Source of the DNA: Pelosinus baikalensis
GTDB taxonomy: Bacteria; Bacillota; Negativicutes; DSM-13327
DNA length: 64,000 nucleotides
Direction: 5' to 3'
NCBI RefSeq assembly: GCF_020819555.1
Contig: NZ_JAJHJB010000023.1
Location: 18,189-82,188, forward strand
Numbering within the stretch: position 1 is the first letter of the stretch; every line of letters begins with the position of its first letter. The notes under the pieces were generated by a model. It worked only from the letters and a program-made list of their open reading frames with translations. It did not search any database and was not told the origin of the DNA. The translations under genes and the position numbers were made by a program. Of this stretch, positions 14,490 to 23,897 are shown one piece after another.

Positions 14490-14576
14490 ACCTTTTCACT
14501 TTAAGACTCCGAACGGTTTTTTCTATGCACGTAATTGTACAGTATGAAATGCTTTCTTATAATAGGAAGAGGTGCT

Positions 14577-17500
14577 ATGAACAAATTATTTGAAATTATG
14601 AAACAAGATCCTGGAATGAAGCGGGTTATTGCCGTTTCGCAATTGACTGTGAGTCAAAGTCAAATCTATGGCGTAACAGGTGTGCAAAAAAGTGCATTAT
14701 TAGCAGCCGCGTATCAGTCTGCTCCTAAGCCTACTGTGATTGTTACTGGTAATCATGAGTCGGTAGAACAGCTGCGCGCAGATTTTGCCACGTTGCTTCC
14801 CAATACCCTTGTTCTCGAACTGCCGGCTTTAGATATTATTACATTTACAGCGGTTGCAAAAGGTGTTGAGTTAGCAGCTCGGCGCATGGATATCTTGGGG
14901 CGTCTGATCCGAGGGGAAAATATAATCGTTTTAGCCACGCCTGAGGCAGCAATGCAAAGAGTACTGCCCCGAGAACACTTTGAAAATAATCGCATTACAA
15001 TTAGTAACGGATCAGAAATGATACGTGAAGACTTGCTGGAGTCGCTGGTACGTTTTGGTTACGAACGGGTGGATCAAGTAGAGGGGCTCGGTCAGTTTAG
15101 TGCCAGAGGCGGTATTGTTGATATTTTCCCCATCAGCAGTAAAGTCCCGATTCGTTTAGAGTTATTTGGTGATGAGGTGGATTCCCTGCGGGAGTTTGAT
15201 CTTGCCTCACAGCGATCTATGCACGCGGTAGAGCAAGTGGATATTCTTCCTTTATCTGAGATTGAAAAAAGTGGAACTCCAACGGTGTTTTTATCTTATT
15301 TACCAGCGATTTCAACCATTGTGTTTGACGAGACTGCTCGCATCCGCGAACAGATGGGCAAACTAGTGAAGGAAAATCCAGAGATTAAGAAAAGCACCTT
15401 TATGTGGTCAGATATAGTAACGGTGGCAGTGCATTACAATGTGTTATATATTTCCTTGATGCTGCAAAAGATTCCTTATACCCAGCCTAATGAAATTATT
15501 AGTATTACAGCCAAAGGTATTGTTCCTTTTCATCGTCAAATGGATATGCTGATTGCTGAATTAAAAAATTGCCAGGAGCATAAGTCTTATCCTATCATTT
15601 TTATGTCCAATCAAGAGAAGGCCGTATCGTTGCAACATACCTTGACGGAGGAAGGTATTCCTGCCGTTTTTTCTGATGTCATCCATACTCTGACCGAAGG
15701 TACTGTATTAATAACAGTCGGACTACTCTCAGCAGGCTTTGAACTGCCTCAAGCCCATCTGCTGGTAATTGCAGAAAAAGATATTATGGGCCGCCAGAAG
15801 AAAAAACCTCGCCCCAGAGTAGGGAAAGGTCAACAAATCGCTTATTTTCGTGATATCAAGATTGGCGATTATGTAGTACATATCAATCATGGGATTGGCA
15901 AATATGTAGGCGTAGAAACTCTGATTGTAGGAAATGTACATAAGGATTATCTGCATATTCGTTATGCGGGGGAAGACAAACTCTATGTCCCTACGGATCA
16001 GGTACATTTACTGCAAAAGTACATTGGTTCTGAAGGTGATGCACCTCGTTTAAATAAAATGGGTGGCAGTGATTGGCTAAAGGCAAAGGGCAAAGCAGAA
16101 AAAGCAGTAGCAGATATGGCGAAAGAATTACTGGAGATCTATGCACAAAGAAAGGTTGCATCCGGTTTTGCCTTTGATCCTGATACGCCTTGGCAAAAAG
16201 AGTTTGAGGATGCCTTTCCTTATGAGGAAACACCCGATCAGCTCAGTGCTATTATCGAAATTAAGGGCGATATGGAAAAAAGCCAGCCTATGGATCGTTT
16301 ATTATGCGGTGATGTGGGATTTGGCAAAACAGAGGTGGCCATTCGCGCTGCTTATAAAGCTGTCATGGGCGGTAAACAAGTTGCGATACTTGTACCGACA
16401 ACTGTGTTAGCTCAGCAGCATTATCAGACGATTAGTGCTCGCTTTGCTGGCTTTGGTCCAGTAGTAGATGTAATTAGCCGCTTTAGGAATGCAAGAGAGC
16501 AGCGAGCTACTGTTGAGGCACTAGCCAGTGGACAGGTAGATGTATTAATTGGTACCCATCGTATTTTACAATCAGATGTTATATTTAAAAATATTGGACT
16601 GCTGATTGTCGATGAAGAACAGCGCTTTGGTGTAAAACAAAAAGAAAAATTAAAAAAATGGAGTGCGGGGATTGATGTATTGACATTAAGTGCGACTCCC
16701 ATTCCTCGTACCTTGCATATGTCATTAGTCGGTGCAAGAGATATGAGTATTATTGAGACTCCGCCAGAAGAACGATTCCCCGTCCAAAGCTATGTAGTAG
16801 AATACAATGAAGAAGTGATGCGTGATGCAATTAAGCGGGAATTAAAGCGAGGCGGTCAGGTATACTTTGTCTATAATCGAGTACAGACCATTGATAAAAT
16901 GTACCGCCGCTTAGCAGAGATGCTGCCCGATGCTAAAATTCGTGTAGCTCATGGACAAATGCCGGAAGAAATGTTAGAACAAGCTATGCTTGATTTCTAT
17001 GAAGGTACTGATGATGTATTATTATGTACAAGTATTATTGAAAATGGTCTTGATGTGCCAAATGCGAATACGATTATTGTATATGATGCTGATCATTTTG
17101 GTTTGTCTCAGTTATATCAAATGCGAGGGCGGGTAGGACGATCCCATCGTATGGCTTTTGCTTATTTTACCTACCGCCAGGATAAAGTACTGACAGAGGT
17201 TGCAGAAAAGCGGCTGCAGGCAATAAAAGAATTTGCAGAATTAGGAGCCGGTTTTAAAATTGCTATGCGTGATTTAGAAATCAGGGGAGCTGGTAATTTG
17301 TTAGGGTCCCAGCAGCATGGACATATTGTAAGCGTAGGTTTTGAAATGTACTGCCGTTTACTGGATGAAGCCGTACAGCAGTTAAAGACAGGGCAGACGT
17401 TAGAAGCGCCTGTTGAACCTGTGCTGGAATTTAATGTAGATGCCTATATAAGTGGCGACTATATTAGTGATGCCATGCATAAAATTGAAATATACCAGCG

Positions 17501-17846
17501 GATTGCTGCCTGCAGAAATGAAAAACATATTTCCGATCTTGTGGATGAATTAATTGATCGTTTTGGGGAACCGCCTAGTTGTGTATTAAATTTGCTTGAA
17601 GTGGTGAAAATTAAAAATTTCTCCAGGGCCATTGGTATTCGTTCTGTGATTCAACAGCCCAATTATATAGAAGTAGCATTTATTGATAAACCAAATGTTA
17701 AACCTGAGCAGATCATGGCATTGAAAGAAGCATTTCCTGCTCGTGTTATGATTTATCCTGAAGGTATTCGACTCAAGACCGTACAAATTAGCAATGATAA
17801 ATTACTGAATTGGCTAGTCAAAGTATTTACAACTTTGGTTTCCTAA
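14577..17846 (+). CDS. mfd: Transcription-repair coupling factor Mfd
   Basis: A 1089-residue protein, the usual size for Mfd. It displaces stalled RNA polymerase at DNA lesions and recruits UvrA. Domains in order: the N-terminal UvrB-like part (residues 1-330, with FSARGGIVDIFPI and FGDEVDSLREFD), the polymerase-interacting domain near 420-480 (GDYVVHINHGIGKYVGVE), the SF2 translocase with Walker A GDVGFGKTEVA, motif II DEEQRFG and motif III LSATPIPRTLH, motif VI QMRGRVGRS, the RDLEIRGAGNLLG (TRG) segment, and the C-terminal UvrA-masking domain. Start at 14577 because AGGAAGAGG precedes it; an upstream ATG at 14535 has no ribosome site. It stands between fin and spoVT as in Bacillus. No own promoter was clearly found. 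Confidence 0.97.
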   Translation: MNKLFEIMKQDPGMKRVIAVSQLTVSQSQIYGVTGVQKSALLAAAYQSAPKPTVIVTGNHESVEQLRADFATLLPNTLVLELPALDIITFTAVAKGVELAARRMDILGRLIRGENIIVLATPEAAMQRVLPREHFENNRITISNGSEMIREDLLESLVRFGYERVDQVEGLGQFSARGGIVDIFPISSKVPIRLELFGDEVDSLREFDLASQRSMHAVEQVDILPLSEIEKSGTPTVFLSYLPAISTIVFDETARIREQMGKLVKENPEIKKSTFMWSDIVTVAVHYNVLYISLMLQKIPYTQPNEIISITAKGIVPFHRQMDMLIAELKNCQEHKSYPIIFMSNQEKAVSLQHTLTEEGIPAVFSDVIHTLTEGTVLITVGLLSAGFELPQAHLLVIAEKDIMGRQKKKPRPRVGKGQQIAYFRDIKIGDYVVHINHGIGKYVGVETLIVGNVHKDYLHIRYAGEDKLYVPTDQVHLLQKYIGSEGDAPRLNKMGGSDWLKAKGKAEKAVADMAKELLEIYAQRKVASGFAFDPDTPWQKEFEDAFPYEETPDQLSAIIEIKGDMEKSQPMDRLLCGDVGFGKTEVAIRAAYKAVMGGKQVAILVPTTVLAQQHYQTISARFAGFGPVVDVISRFRNAREQRATVEALASGQVDVLIGTHRILQSDVIFKNIGLLIVDEEQRFGVKQKEKLKKWSAGIDVLTLSATPIPRTLHMSLVGARDMSIIETPPEERFPVQSYVVEYNEEVMRDAIKRELKRGGQVYFVYNRVQTIDKMYRRLAEMLPDAKIRVAHGQMPEEMLEQAMLDFYEGTDDVLLCTSIIENGLDVPNANTIIVYDADHFGLSQLYQMRGRVGRSHRMAFAYFTYRQDKVLTEVAEKRLQAIKEFAELGAGFKIAMRDLEIRGAGNLLGSQQHGHIVSVGFEMYCRLLDEAVQQLKTGQTLEAPVEPVLEFNVDAYISGDYISDAMHKIEIYQRIAACRNEKHISDLVDELIDRFGEPPSCVLNLLEVVKIKNFSRAIGIRSVIQQPNYIEVAFIDKPNVKPEQIMALKEAFPARVMIYPEGIRLKTVQISNDKLLNWLVKVFTTLVS

Positions 17847-17940
17847 GAAGAAAAAGAGACGGTAATCCTAAGATCCCTGTATGCAAATGAAATTTTTGTA
17901 TTATATACCTGTTTTTAGAAAATTTTAGGTATCATGTGTG

Positions 17941-17971
17941 TGAATAAAAAAGTCTCGTAAGATATATACTA
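17941..17971 (+). promoter_or_regulatory. SigG-type promoter of spoVT
   Basis: TGAATA (17941-17946), 18 bases, TATACTA (17965-17971) matches the SigG pattern TGAATA-N17/18-CATACTA with one change, 45 bases before the spoVT start. B. subtilis spoVT is transcribed by SigG, so position and match agree. Confidence 0.72.
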
Positions 17972-18016
17972 TCACTGAAATCAGATGTCAAAAACTGTAG
18001 AAAAGGGGGGATACTG

Positions 18017-18586
18017 GTGAAAGCCACTGGAATTGTAAGAAGAATTGATGACTTAGGCAGAGTTGTAATACCTAAAGAAATTAGGCGAACACTTAGGATT
18101 CGCGAAGGTGATCCATTGGAGATATATGTTGATCGAGAAGGGGAAGTGATCTTAAAGAAATATTCTCCAGTAAGCGAACTAGGTGATTTTGCAAAGGAAT
18201 ATGCCGATTCGTTATATGAAGCAGTCGGCCATATCATCTTAATAGCGGACAGAGATACGATAGTTGCTGTCGCTGGTTCTTCAAAGAAGGAGTTTATGAA
18301 TAAACCGTTAGGATCAGCTCTGGAAAAAGTTATGGAAGATCGTAAAGCGGTTTTATTGAACAATCTTGCAGAAGCCAAAGGCTCTAAGGGCTCGATTATT
18401 GACTCTGGTGAAGAAGAAGAGGTATCAAAATTTACTGCTGAAGTCATTGCACCGATTATTGTAGAAGGGACTTCCATTGGTGCAGTGGTTATTTGCACGA
18501 AGCAGCAAGGAGTGCAAATGAGTGAAATGGAAGTAAAATTAGCAGAAACTGCTGCAGGATTCTTAGCAAAACAAATGGCCACATAA
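18017..18586 (+). CDS. spoVT: Stage V sporulation protein T, late forespore regulator
   Basis: A 189-residue transcription factor (178 in B. subtilis). Residues 1-50 are the AbrB-type swapped-hairpin DNA-binding domain (MKATGIVRRIDDLGRVVIPKEIRRTLRIREGDPLEIYV), nearly unchanged across spore formers. Residues about 55-185 are the GAF-like regulatory domain (VGHIILIADRDTIVAVAG ... EVIAPIIVEGTSIGAVVIC). It adjusts SigG-dependent genes in the forespore. GTG start with AAGGGGGG just upstream. A SigG-like promoter is placed at 17941-17971, and a terminator follows the stop. The mfd-spoVT-spoVB-mazG order is the Bacillus order. Confidence 0.97.
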   Translation: MKATGIVRRIDDLGRVVIPKEIRRTLRIREGDPLEIYVDREGEVILKKYSPVSELGDFAKEYADSLYEAVGHIILIADRDTIVAVAGSSKKEFMNKPLGSALEKVMEDRKAVLLNNLAEAKGSKGSIIDSGEEEEVSKFTAEVIAPIIVEGTSIGAVVICTKQQGVQMSEMEVKLAETAAGFLAKQMAT

Positions 18587-18600
18587 TAATGAAAGTTGTA

Positions 18601-18634
18601 AAAAGTAGCGGACACAGATTCGCTACTTTTTTGT
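18601..18634 (+). terminator. Terminator after spoVT
   Basis: AAAAGTAGCG (18601-18610) pairs with CGCTACTTTT (18621-18630), followed by TT; 10-base loop. Confidence 0.93.
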
Positions 18635-18639
18635 TCTTT

Positions 18640-18676
18640 CTTCGCGTCTTTGCGGCTTAAAATATTTTATTTTTAC
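18640..18676 (+). repeat. Fragment of the right half of the dispersed 'accacaaaggc' repeat
   Basis: CTTCGCGTCTTTGCGG followed by TTAAAATATTTTA matches the right arm of the full copies, with the rest missing. Confidence 0.5.
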
Positions 18677-18770
18677 AAAAGAAGTATTAGCAGTAATTGT
18701 ATTTTGCGATAATATAATGTTCATCTTCTGAATAAGTAGTAATAGGAATGCTTTAGGAGGAAGAAATTAC

Positions 18771-20372
18771 GTGAGTAAAGATACATTTTTAAAAGGGGCA
18801 TTCATTTTAACCCTTGCTGGCGTTGTGGTAAAAATAATTGGTTCGGTAAATCGCATCCTTCTCTCCCGTTTATTAGGGGGCGAAGGAATTGGATTATACC
18901 AGATGGCATATCCAATTTACTTACTAGCCTTGAGTATTTCATCTGCCGGTATTCCGGTGGCTATTTCTATTATTGTTGCTGAGAAAGTGGCCTTATCTGA
19001 CTTTCGCGGTGCAAATCGGGTATTTCGCATTTCATTAGGCTTATTAACGATAACGGGAATTGTTTTTACATTTCTATTATATTTTGGTGCTGGATGGTTG
19101 GTTGAAAATCAATTTGTACGTGATCCTCGTGCGTATTACGCGATTGCTGCTTTGGCTCCAGCTATATTCTTCGTTACGATTTTATCTAGTTATCGTGGTT
19201 ATTTCCAAGGATTGCAGATGATGACACCTACAGCTGTATCGCAAATTTTTGAACAGCTGATTCGAGTCGTAACCATGGTATTTTTAGCTTTTTACTTATT
19301 ACCCATTGGTCTTGAATATGCAGCTGCTGGTGCCAGTTTTGGTGCAGGACCTGGTGCCTTAGCCGGCTTAGTGGTATTAATGTACTATTATTGGCGGCAT
19401 AGTACCGCATTAAAAGCAAAAATAGCAATGCAGCCGATTATAAAACAAGAAGCAAGCGGGAAAATTATTTCGCGGATTGTAAAATTGGCCCTGCCTGTGT
19501 CACTGGCAAATATTATGCTGCCAATCGTGTCTAGCATTGACTTGTTAATTGTACCGGCGCGGTTAGAAAATGCCGGCTATACGGTAGGTCAGGCAACGGA
19601 ATTGTTTGGATACCTGACGGGCATGGCAATTGCTCTTATCAATGTACCCACTATTTTGACGGGATCATTGGCATCTAGCTTGGTCCCTGCCATATCGGAA
19701 GCCTTTACTCTGAAAGATCACAAGCGAATCTATCAGCGCACAGCTATGGCGATGCGATTTGCCAATTTAATTACCATACCCAGTTTTGTCGGGATGTTTC
19801 TGCTGGCTACACCGATATCGCAAATGCTGTATGGTACGCCCAATGCTGGAGTACCAATCGCCATATTATCAGGTGGTGTCATTATGCTGGGGATTCATCA
19901 GGTTACGACGGGAGTATTGCAGGGATTAGGGTATACAGCGATTCCTCTTATTAATATGATGATCTCCGCTGCTGTAAAAATTGTTATGAGCTGGACATTA
20001 ACTGCGATACCTTCTTTTGGCATAAAAGGCGCTGCTTGGGCGACAAACGTTGATTTTGCCTTGGCTGCTCTTTTGAATATGTATTTTGTATATCGCTATG
20101 TAGGGTTTAGCATCAATATAAAAGATACGATAAAGACGGTTGCTGCTGCCATTATTATGGGCGCTACGGTTTTGTTAACCTATGATGCGGTGATGTTAAA
20201 AACCTTGCATAATACAATGGCAACCTTGGCTTCTGTTTGTATAGGTGGTATAGTATACAGTATTGTTCTTTTATTATTAGGAGGTATAGAGCAGCAGGAT
20301 ATCGAAAAACTACCTAAAATAGGTAGCAAAATAGCTCGTTTATTAGGTAAAATAGGTATATTACGAAAATAA
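18771..20372 (+). CDS. SpoVB/MurJ-like polysaccharide (lipid-linked precursor) flippase
   Basis: A 533-residue integral membrane protein with about 14 hydrophobic segments, of the MOP/MviN-like superfamily and the SpoVB subgroup. The start FLKGAFILTLAGVVVKIIGSVNRILLSRLLGGEGIGLYQMAYPIY is typical of SpoVB proteins, as are SSAGIPVAISIIV and the middle FGYLTGMAIALINVPTILTGSLASSLVPAISEAF. SpoVB-type proteins are thought to flip lipid II for cortex synthesis in spores. GTG start with TTAGGAGGAAG upstream. Its place between spoVT and mazG is as in Bacillus (yabM, a SpoVB paralogue), so it may be the YabM-type homologue rather than SpoVB itself. Membrane location is the mother-cell or cell membrane. 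Confidence 0.9.
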   Translation: MSKDTFLKGAFILTLAGVVVKIIGSVNRILLSRLLGGEGIGLYQMAYPIYLLALSISSAGIPVAISIIVAEKVALSDFRGANRVFRISLGLLTITGIVFTFLLYFGAGWLVENQFVRDPRAYYAIAALAPAIFFVTILSSYRGYFQGLQMMTPTAVSQIFEQLIRVVTMVFLAFYLLPIGLEYAAAGASFGAGPGALAGLVVLMYYYWRHSTALKAKIAMQPIIKQEASGKIISRIVKLALPVSLANIMLPIVSSIDLLIVPARLENAGYTVGQATELFGYLTGMAIALINVPTILTGSLASSLVPAISEAFTLKDHKRIYQRTAMAMRFANLITIPSFVGMFLLATPISQMLYGTPNAGVPIAILSGGVIMLGIHQVTTGVLQGLGYTAIPLINMMISAAVKIVMSWTLTAIPSFGIKGAAWATNVDFALAALLNMYFVYRYVGFSINIKDTIKTVAAAIIMGATVLLTYDAVMLKTLHNTMATLASVCIGGIVYSIVLLLLGGIEQQDIEKLPKIGSKIARLLGKIGILRK

Positions 20373-20410
20373 TAAAAAATTTACTTTAATTATGAATATG
20401 AGGCGATAAT

Positions 20411-21868
20411 GTGGGAGAAATTACAATTGTAGGATTAGGACCCGGTTCTTTTGGTCTTATCACCGTAGAGACCTTAGAATTATTAAAGACTGCAGAAAAA
20501 TTGCTTTTGCGTACTGCAAAGCATCCAACTGTAGCAGCAATGTTGGAACGTGGTATTGCATTTACTAGTTATGACTATGTTTATGAGGAGAAGACGTCAT
20601 TTGAGGAAGTTTACGAGACGATCGCTCATGACTGTTTACGTCAGGCAGCACTGGGAAAAAAAGTAGTATATGCTGTACCAGGCAGCCCTCTTGTAGCAGA
20701 GAAAACAGTGATGCTAATTCGACAATTGGCAGGTGAACAGGGGATTGCCGTTAGGATTTTGCCTGGGATGAGTTTTCTGGAAGTCTTATACACAAGACTT
20801 GCCATAGATCCCATTGAAGGCATTACGGTACTGGATGCTGCTGATTTAGCATCCCTGCCTCCAGAGTTAATGACTGCTTTAGTGGTAACACAAGTCTACA
20901 ATCATTACGTTGCTTCAGAGGCTAAACTGGTGTTAATGGAATATTACCCCGATGACTATGAAGTGATCGTTGTGAAAAATTTGGGATTACCAGATGAACA
21001 GTTACTAACAGTACCTTTGTTCGAAATGGATAGAGTGCAGGAGATTGATCATCTTACCAGTGTGTATGTGCCGCGCCGCAGTACTGCAGTTAAACGGTTT
21101 TCATTAGATCCTATACTCGATGTGATGGCTAAGCTTCGCTCGAATGAGGGATGTGTATGGGATATTGAGCAAACCCACTCCAGTCTTAGACGGTATATTG
21201 TGGAGGAGGTTTATGAAGTCCTAGAGGCCATTGATTTACAACAAGGAGAATTATTATGTGAAGAGCTAGGAGATTTGCTATTACAGATTGTATTTCATGC
21301 CCGCATTGCAGAAGAAGCAAAGGTATTTACCATGCAGCAGGTAATTGACGGCATTTCAGAGAAAATGATACGTCGTCATCCTCATGTATTTGGTGATACA
21401 AGCGTCCGAGACGCAGGCGAGGTGGTGCTAAACTGGGATGCGATAAAAAAGCAGGAGCACGGTCATGAGAGACCGTCTGTGCTTGATGGTATACCGAAGG
21501 GACTGCCAAGTCTCATGAGAGCTTACAAACTACAAGCGAAAGCTGCTAAAGTCGGATTTGACTGGGATAGGATTGAGCCTGTGTGGGACAAGATATATGA
21601 AGAACTGGAGGAACTCAAAGATGCCTGTGCCCAAGGACAAGCTATTAACATGGAAGCTGAGTTAGGAGATGTAATATTTTCAATTGTAAATTTGGCGAGA
21701 TTTTTAAAAATTGATGGTGAAGTTGCCTTAAATACCACCAATAATAAGTTTCGCCGTAGGTTTTTATACATTGAAAAGGTAATGAAGGAAAAAAAGCTAA
21801 AATGGGAGAATATGTCACTAAAACAGCTTGATTTTCTCTGGGAAGAGGCGAAAAGTAACAAAATATAA
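20411..21868 (+). CDS. mazG: YabN-type fusion: tetrapyrrole-methylase-like domain plus MazG nucleotide pyrophosphohydrolase
   Basis: A 485-residue two-domain protein. Residues 1-220 have the fold of SAM-dependent tetrapyrrole methylases (ITIVGLGPGSFGLITVETL, VVYAVPGSPLVAEKTV, ILPGMSFLEVL). Residues about 230-485 are MazG with two repeats: metal-binding EEVYEVLEAI and ELLCEELGDLLLQIVFHARIAEE, then YEELEELKDACAQG and AELGDVIFSIVNLAR. MazG hydrolyses abnormal or regulatory nucleoside triphosphates to monophosphates. The same fusion is YabN in Bacillus, at the same position behind the spoVB-like gene. The role of the methylase domain is not known. GTG start with GAGGCG just upstream, 38 bases behind the flippase gene, probably the same operon. 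Confidence 0.95.
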   Translation: MGEITIVGLGPGSFGLITVETLELLKTAEKLLLRTAKHPTVAAMLERGIAFTSYDYVYEEKTSFEEVYETIAHDCLRQAALGKKVVYAVPGSPLVAEKTVMLIRQLAGEQGIAVRILPGMSFLEVLYTRLAIDPIEGITVLDAADLASLPPELMTALVVTQVYNHYVASEAKLVLMEYYPDDYEVIVVKNLGLPDEQLLTVPLFEMDRVQEIDHLTSVYVPRRSTAVKRFSLDPILDVMAKLRSNEGCVWDIEQTHSSLRRYIVEEVYEVLEAIDLQQGELLCEELGDLLLQIVFHARIAEEAKVFTMQQVIDGISEKMIRRHPHVFGDTSVRDAGEVVLNWDAIKKQEHGHERPSVLDGIPKGLPSLMRAYKLQAKAAKVGFDWDRIEPVWDKIYEELEELKDACAQGQAINMEAELGDVIFSIVNLARFLKIDGEVALNTTNNKFRRRFLYIEKVMKEKKLKWENMSLKQLDFLWEEAKSNKI

Positions 21869-21972
21869 AGAATTTGGGATTTTTTTAGTATTTTTTTAAA
21901 ATCTAGACAGGAATAAAAAAAATGATAGCGAATAAGCTATTCGTAACGATTTTTCATAAGGAGGCTATTTTT

Positions 21973-22248
21973 GTGAATAAAACTGAATTAATTGCAAGTG
22001 TTGCAGAAAAAGCGGGTTTGACTAAGAAGGATGCTGAGAAAGCAATCAATGCTTTATTTGTTAGTGTTGAGGAAGCTTTGGCACAACAAGATAAAGTCCA
22101 AATCATTGGATTTGGAACTTTTGAAGTAAAAACACGTGAAGAAAGAAAAGGTCGTAACCCACAAACAGGCGCTGAAATTACAATTCCAGCATCTAAAAAT
22201 CCAGTTTTCAAAGCTGGTAAAGGCTTAAAAGACGTAGTAAATAAATAA
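21973..22248 (+). CDS. hup: DNA-binding protein HU
   Basis: A 91-residue histone-like protein of the usual HU length. It starts MNKTELIASVAEKAGLTKKDAEKAI, has the dimer core FVSVEEALAQQDKVQIIGFGTFEV, and the DNA-binding arm with KTREERKGRNPQTGAEITIPASKNPVFKAG. It bends and compacts DNA as a dimer. GTG start with AAGGAGG at 21958-21964; the open frame begins at 21922 but that part contains the ribosome site. It lies behind mazG as in Bacillus-type arrangements (hupA-like) and is followed by a terminator. The AT-rich 100 bases in front probably hold its own promoter. Confidence 0.97.
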   Translation: MNKTELIASVAEKAGLTKKDAEKAINALFVSVEEALAQQDKVQIIGFGTFEVKTREERKGRNPQTGAEITIPASKNPVFKAGKGLKDVVNK

Positions 22249-22263
22249 ATTTTAGATAAATAG

Positions 22264-22290
22264 AAACCAGGTTAATATAACCTGGTTTTT
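22264..22290 (+). terminator. Terminator after hup
   Basis: AAACCAGGTT (22264-22273) pairs with AACCTGGTTT (22279-22288), 5-base loop, followed by TT. Confidence 0.93.
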
Positions 22291-22310
22291 ATTTTAAGGA
22301 AGTGAAGTAT

Positions 22311-23006
22311 ATGATAAGCAACATATTGGTAGTTGATGATGAGCCTTCAATCGTAGAACTAATTGAGTTTAACTTGCAAAAAACAGGTTACCACGTCCTC
22401 AAAGCAGAGAATGGCCATGAGGCATTGCAGTTGGTTAGAACCAATAAGCCTGATTTGATTATACTGGATCTAATGATTCCCGATATTGATGGTATAGAGG
22501 TATGCCGCAGATTGAAAGGACAGCAGGAAACAGCAGCGATTCCCATTATTATGCTGACAGCCAAAAATGAAGAAGTGGATAAAATTGTGGGCTTAGAGTT
22601 AGGCGCAGATGATTATATGACCAAACCTTTTAGTCCTCGGGAGCTTATGGCTCGCGTAAAAGCAGTGCTAAGGCGAAGCCATAAAGACAGTGTACAGCAC
22701 GATGGCGAGTTAGTTGTTGGCAAACTACGATTGAATTTTTCCAGTTATACGGCATATTTAGATCAAGAGAAGCTAGAGCTTACTCCTAAGGAATATGAGT
22801 TATTGAAATTATTTATTACAAATGTGGGCAGAGCCTATACACGTGAGCAATTACTGGAGAAGGTATGGGGTTATGAATATTTTGGTGATACTCGTACGGT
22901 GGATGTACATGTACGTCATCTAAGAGCAAAAATGGCAGCTGAGCCGAAAGTGGCAGAAGCAATTGAGACAGTTCGAGGAGTTGGCTACCGCTTTAGCGAA
23001 ATTTAA
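22311..23006 (+). CDS. phoP: PhoP/PhoB-type response regulator
   Basis: A 231-residue OmpR-family regulator. The receiver has D10-D/E pocket (VVDDEPS), phospho-acceptor D53 (IILDLMIPD), T in MLTAKNEE and K in MTKPFSPREL. The C-terminal winged helix is seen as LTPKEYELLKLFITNVGRAYTREQLLEKVWGYEYFGDTRTVDVHVRHLRAK. The call PhoP rests on sequence type and context: pstB and phoU follow directly, and pstC-pstA further on lie behind PhoP-type boxes. No histidine kinase gene (phoR) follows it here, which is unusual. ATG at 22311 with AAGGAAGTG in front; a GTG at 22302 is inside that site. Confidence 0.88.
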   Translation: MISNILVVDDEPSIVELIEFNLQKTGYHVLKAENGHEALQLVRTNKPDLIILDLMIPDIDGIEVCRRLKGQQETAAIPIIMLTAKNEEVDKIVGLELGADDYMTKPFSPRELMARVKAVLRRSHKDSVQHDGELVVGKLRLNFSSYTAYLDQEKLELTPKEYELLKLFITNVGRAYTREQLLEKVWGYEYFGDTRTVDVHVRHLRAKMAAEPKVAEAIETVRGVGYRFSEI

Positions 23007-23128
23007 CAAAAACATAATAATTGCATAATAATAAGTACCTGCATTTTGTGGTATATTTTCTATATCAATATTTATCTGATGATTAGTTTCGATATATGAA
23101 GAATCGCCTAAGTGGCAGGAGGACATCT

Positions 23129-23884
23129 ATGGATTATAAAATTCATGTGAATAAGCTAAAATTATACTATGGAGATGCATTGGCATTAAAGAAAATTTCT
23201 CTTGGTGCGGAAAAAAACAGCTTGTTAGCTCTGATTGGACCTTCAGGCTGTGGTAAGTCCACCTTTATCAAGACGTTAAATCGTATGAATGATTTAATCG
23301 CTAATGTAAAAATAGAAGGCGAAGTCCTGTTAGATGGGGTCAATATTTATCATCCCGATACAGATGTAGTGCTGCTAAGGAAAAGAGTGGGGATGGTTTT
23401 TCAAAGACCGAATCCGTTTCCCATGTCGATTTATGACAATATTGCATATGGCCCCCGCATTCATGGCATCACTAAAAAAGCACAGCTGGATGAACTGGTA
23501 GAAAAGAGCCTGAAGGGGGCAGCTCTTTGGGAAGAAGTACGAGATCGTCTCCAAAGCTCAGCTATGGGCATGTCAGGTGGACAGCAGCAACGTTTATGTA
23601 TTGCAAGATTATTGGCAATCGAGCCGGAAGTGCTGTTAATGGATGAACCCTGTTCAGCTCTAGATCCTATATCAACTATGAAGATTGAAGAATTGCTCTC
23701 AGAATTAAAACAGAGATATACTATTGTTATGGTTACTCACAACATGCAGCAAGCTGCTAGAGTATCTGATTATACGGCATTCTTTTTGAATGGTGATCTA
23801 GTAGAACATGATCAAACAGATGTCATATTTACAAGACCCCAGGATAAACGTACGGAAGACTATATTACTGGACGATTCGGATAA
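23129..23884 (+). CDS. pstB: Phosphate ABC transporter ATP-binding protein PstB
   Basis: A 251-residue ABC ATPase of PstB length. Walker A is G37-PSGCGKS44, the family-typical FIKTLNRMNDL follows, then FQRPNPFPMSIYDNIAYGPR (Q-loop with the PstB-specific PNPFPMS), the signature MSGGQQQRLCIARLLA, Walker B LLMDEPCSALDP and the switch H in MVTHNMQQA. It powers phosphate import by PstC/PstA. ATG at 23129 with CAGGAGGAC in front. phoU begins 13 bases after its stop, so the two are one operon. The membrane subunits pstC and pstA lie downstream of a convergent gene instead of upstream, and pstS is not in the window. Confidence 0.96.
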   Translation: MDYKIHVNKLKLYYGDALALKKISLGAEKNSLLALIGPSGCGKSTFIKTLNRMNDLIANVKIEGEVLLDGVNIYHPDTDVVLLRKRVGMVFQRPNPFPMSIYDNIAYGPRIHGITKKAQLDELVEKSLKGAALWEEVRDRLQSSAMGMSGGQQQRLCIARLLAIEPEVLLMDEPCSALDPISTMKIEELLSELKQRYTIVMVTHNMQQAARVSDYTAFFLNGDLVEHDQTDVIFTRPQDKRTEDYITGRFG

Positions 23885-23897
23885 TGGAGGCGAGAGC

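Noticed and set aside
15729..16233. Minus-strand frames inside mfd
   Set aside because: Antisense shadows in a region of mfd with intact helicase motifs.
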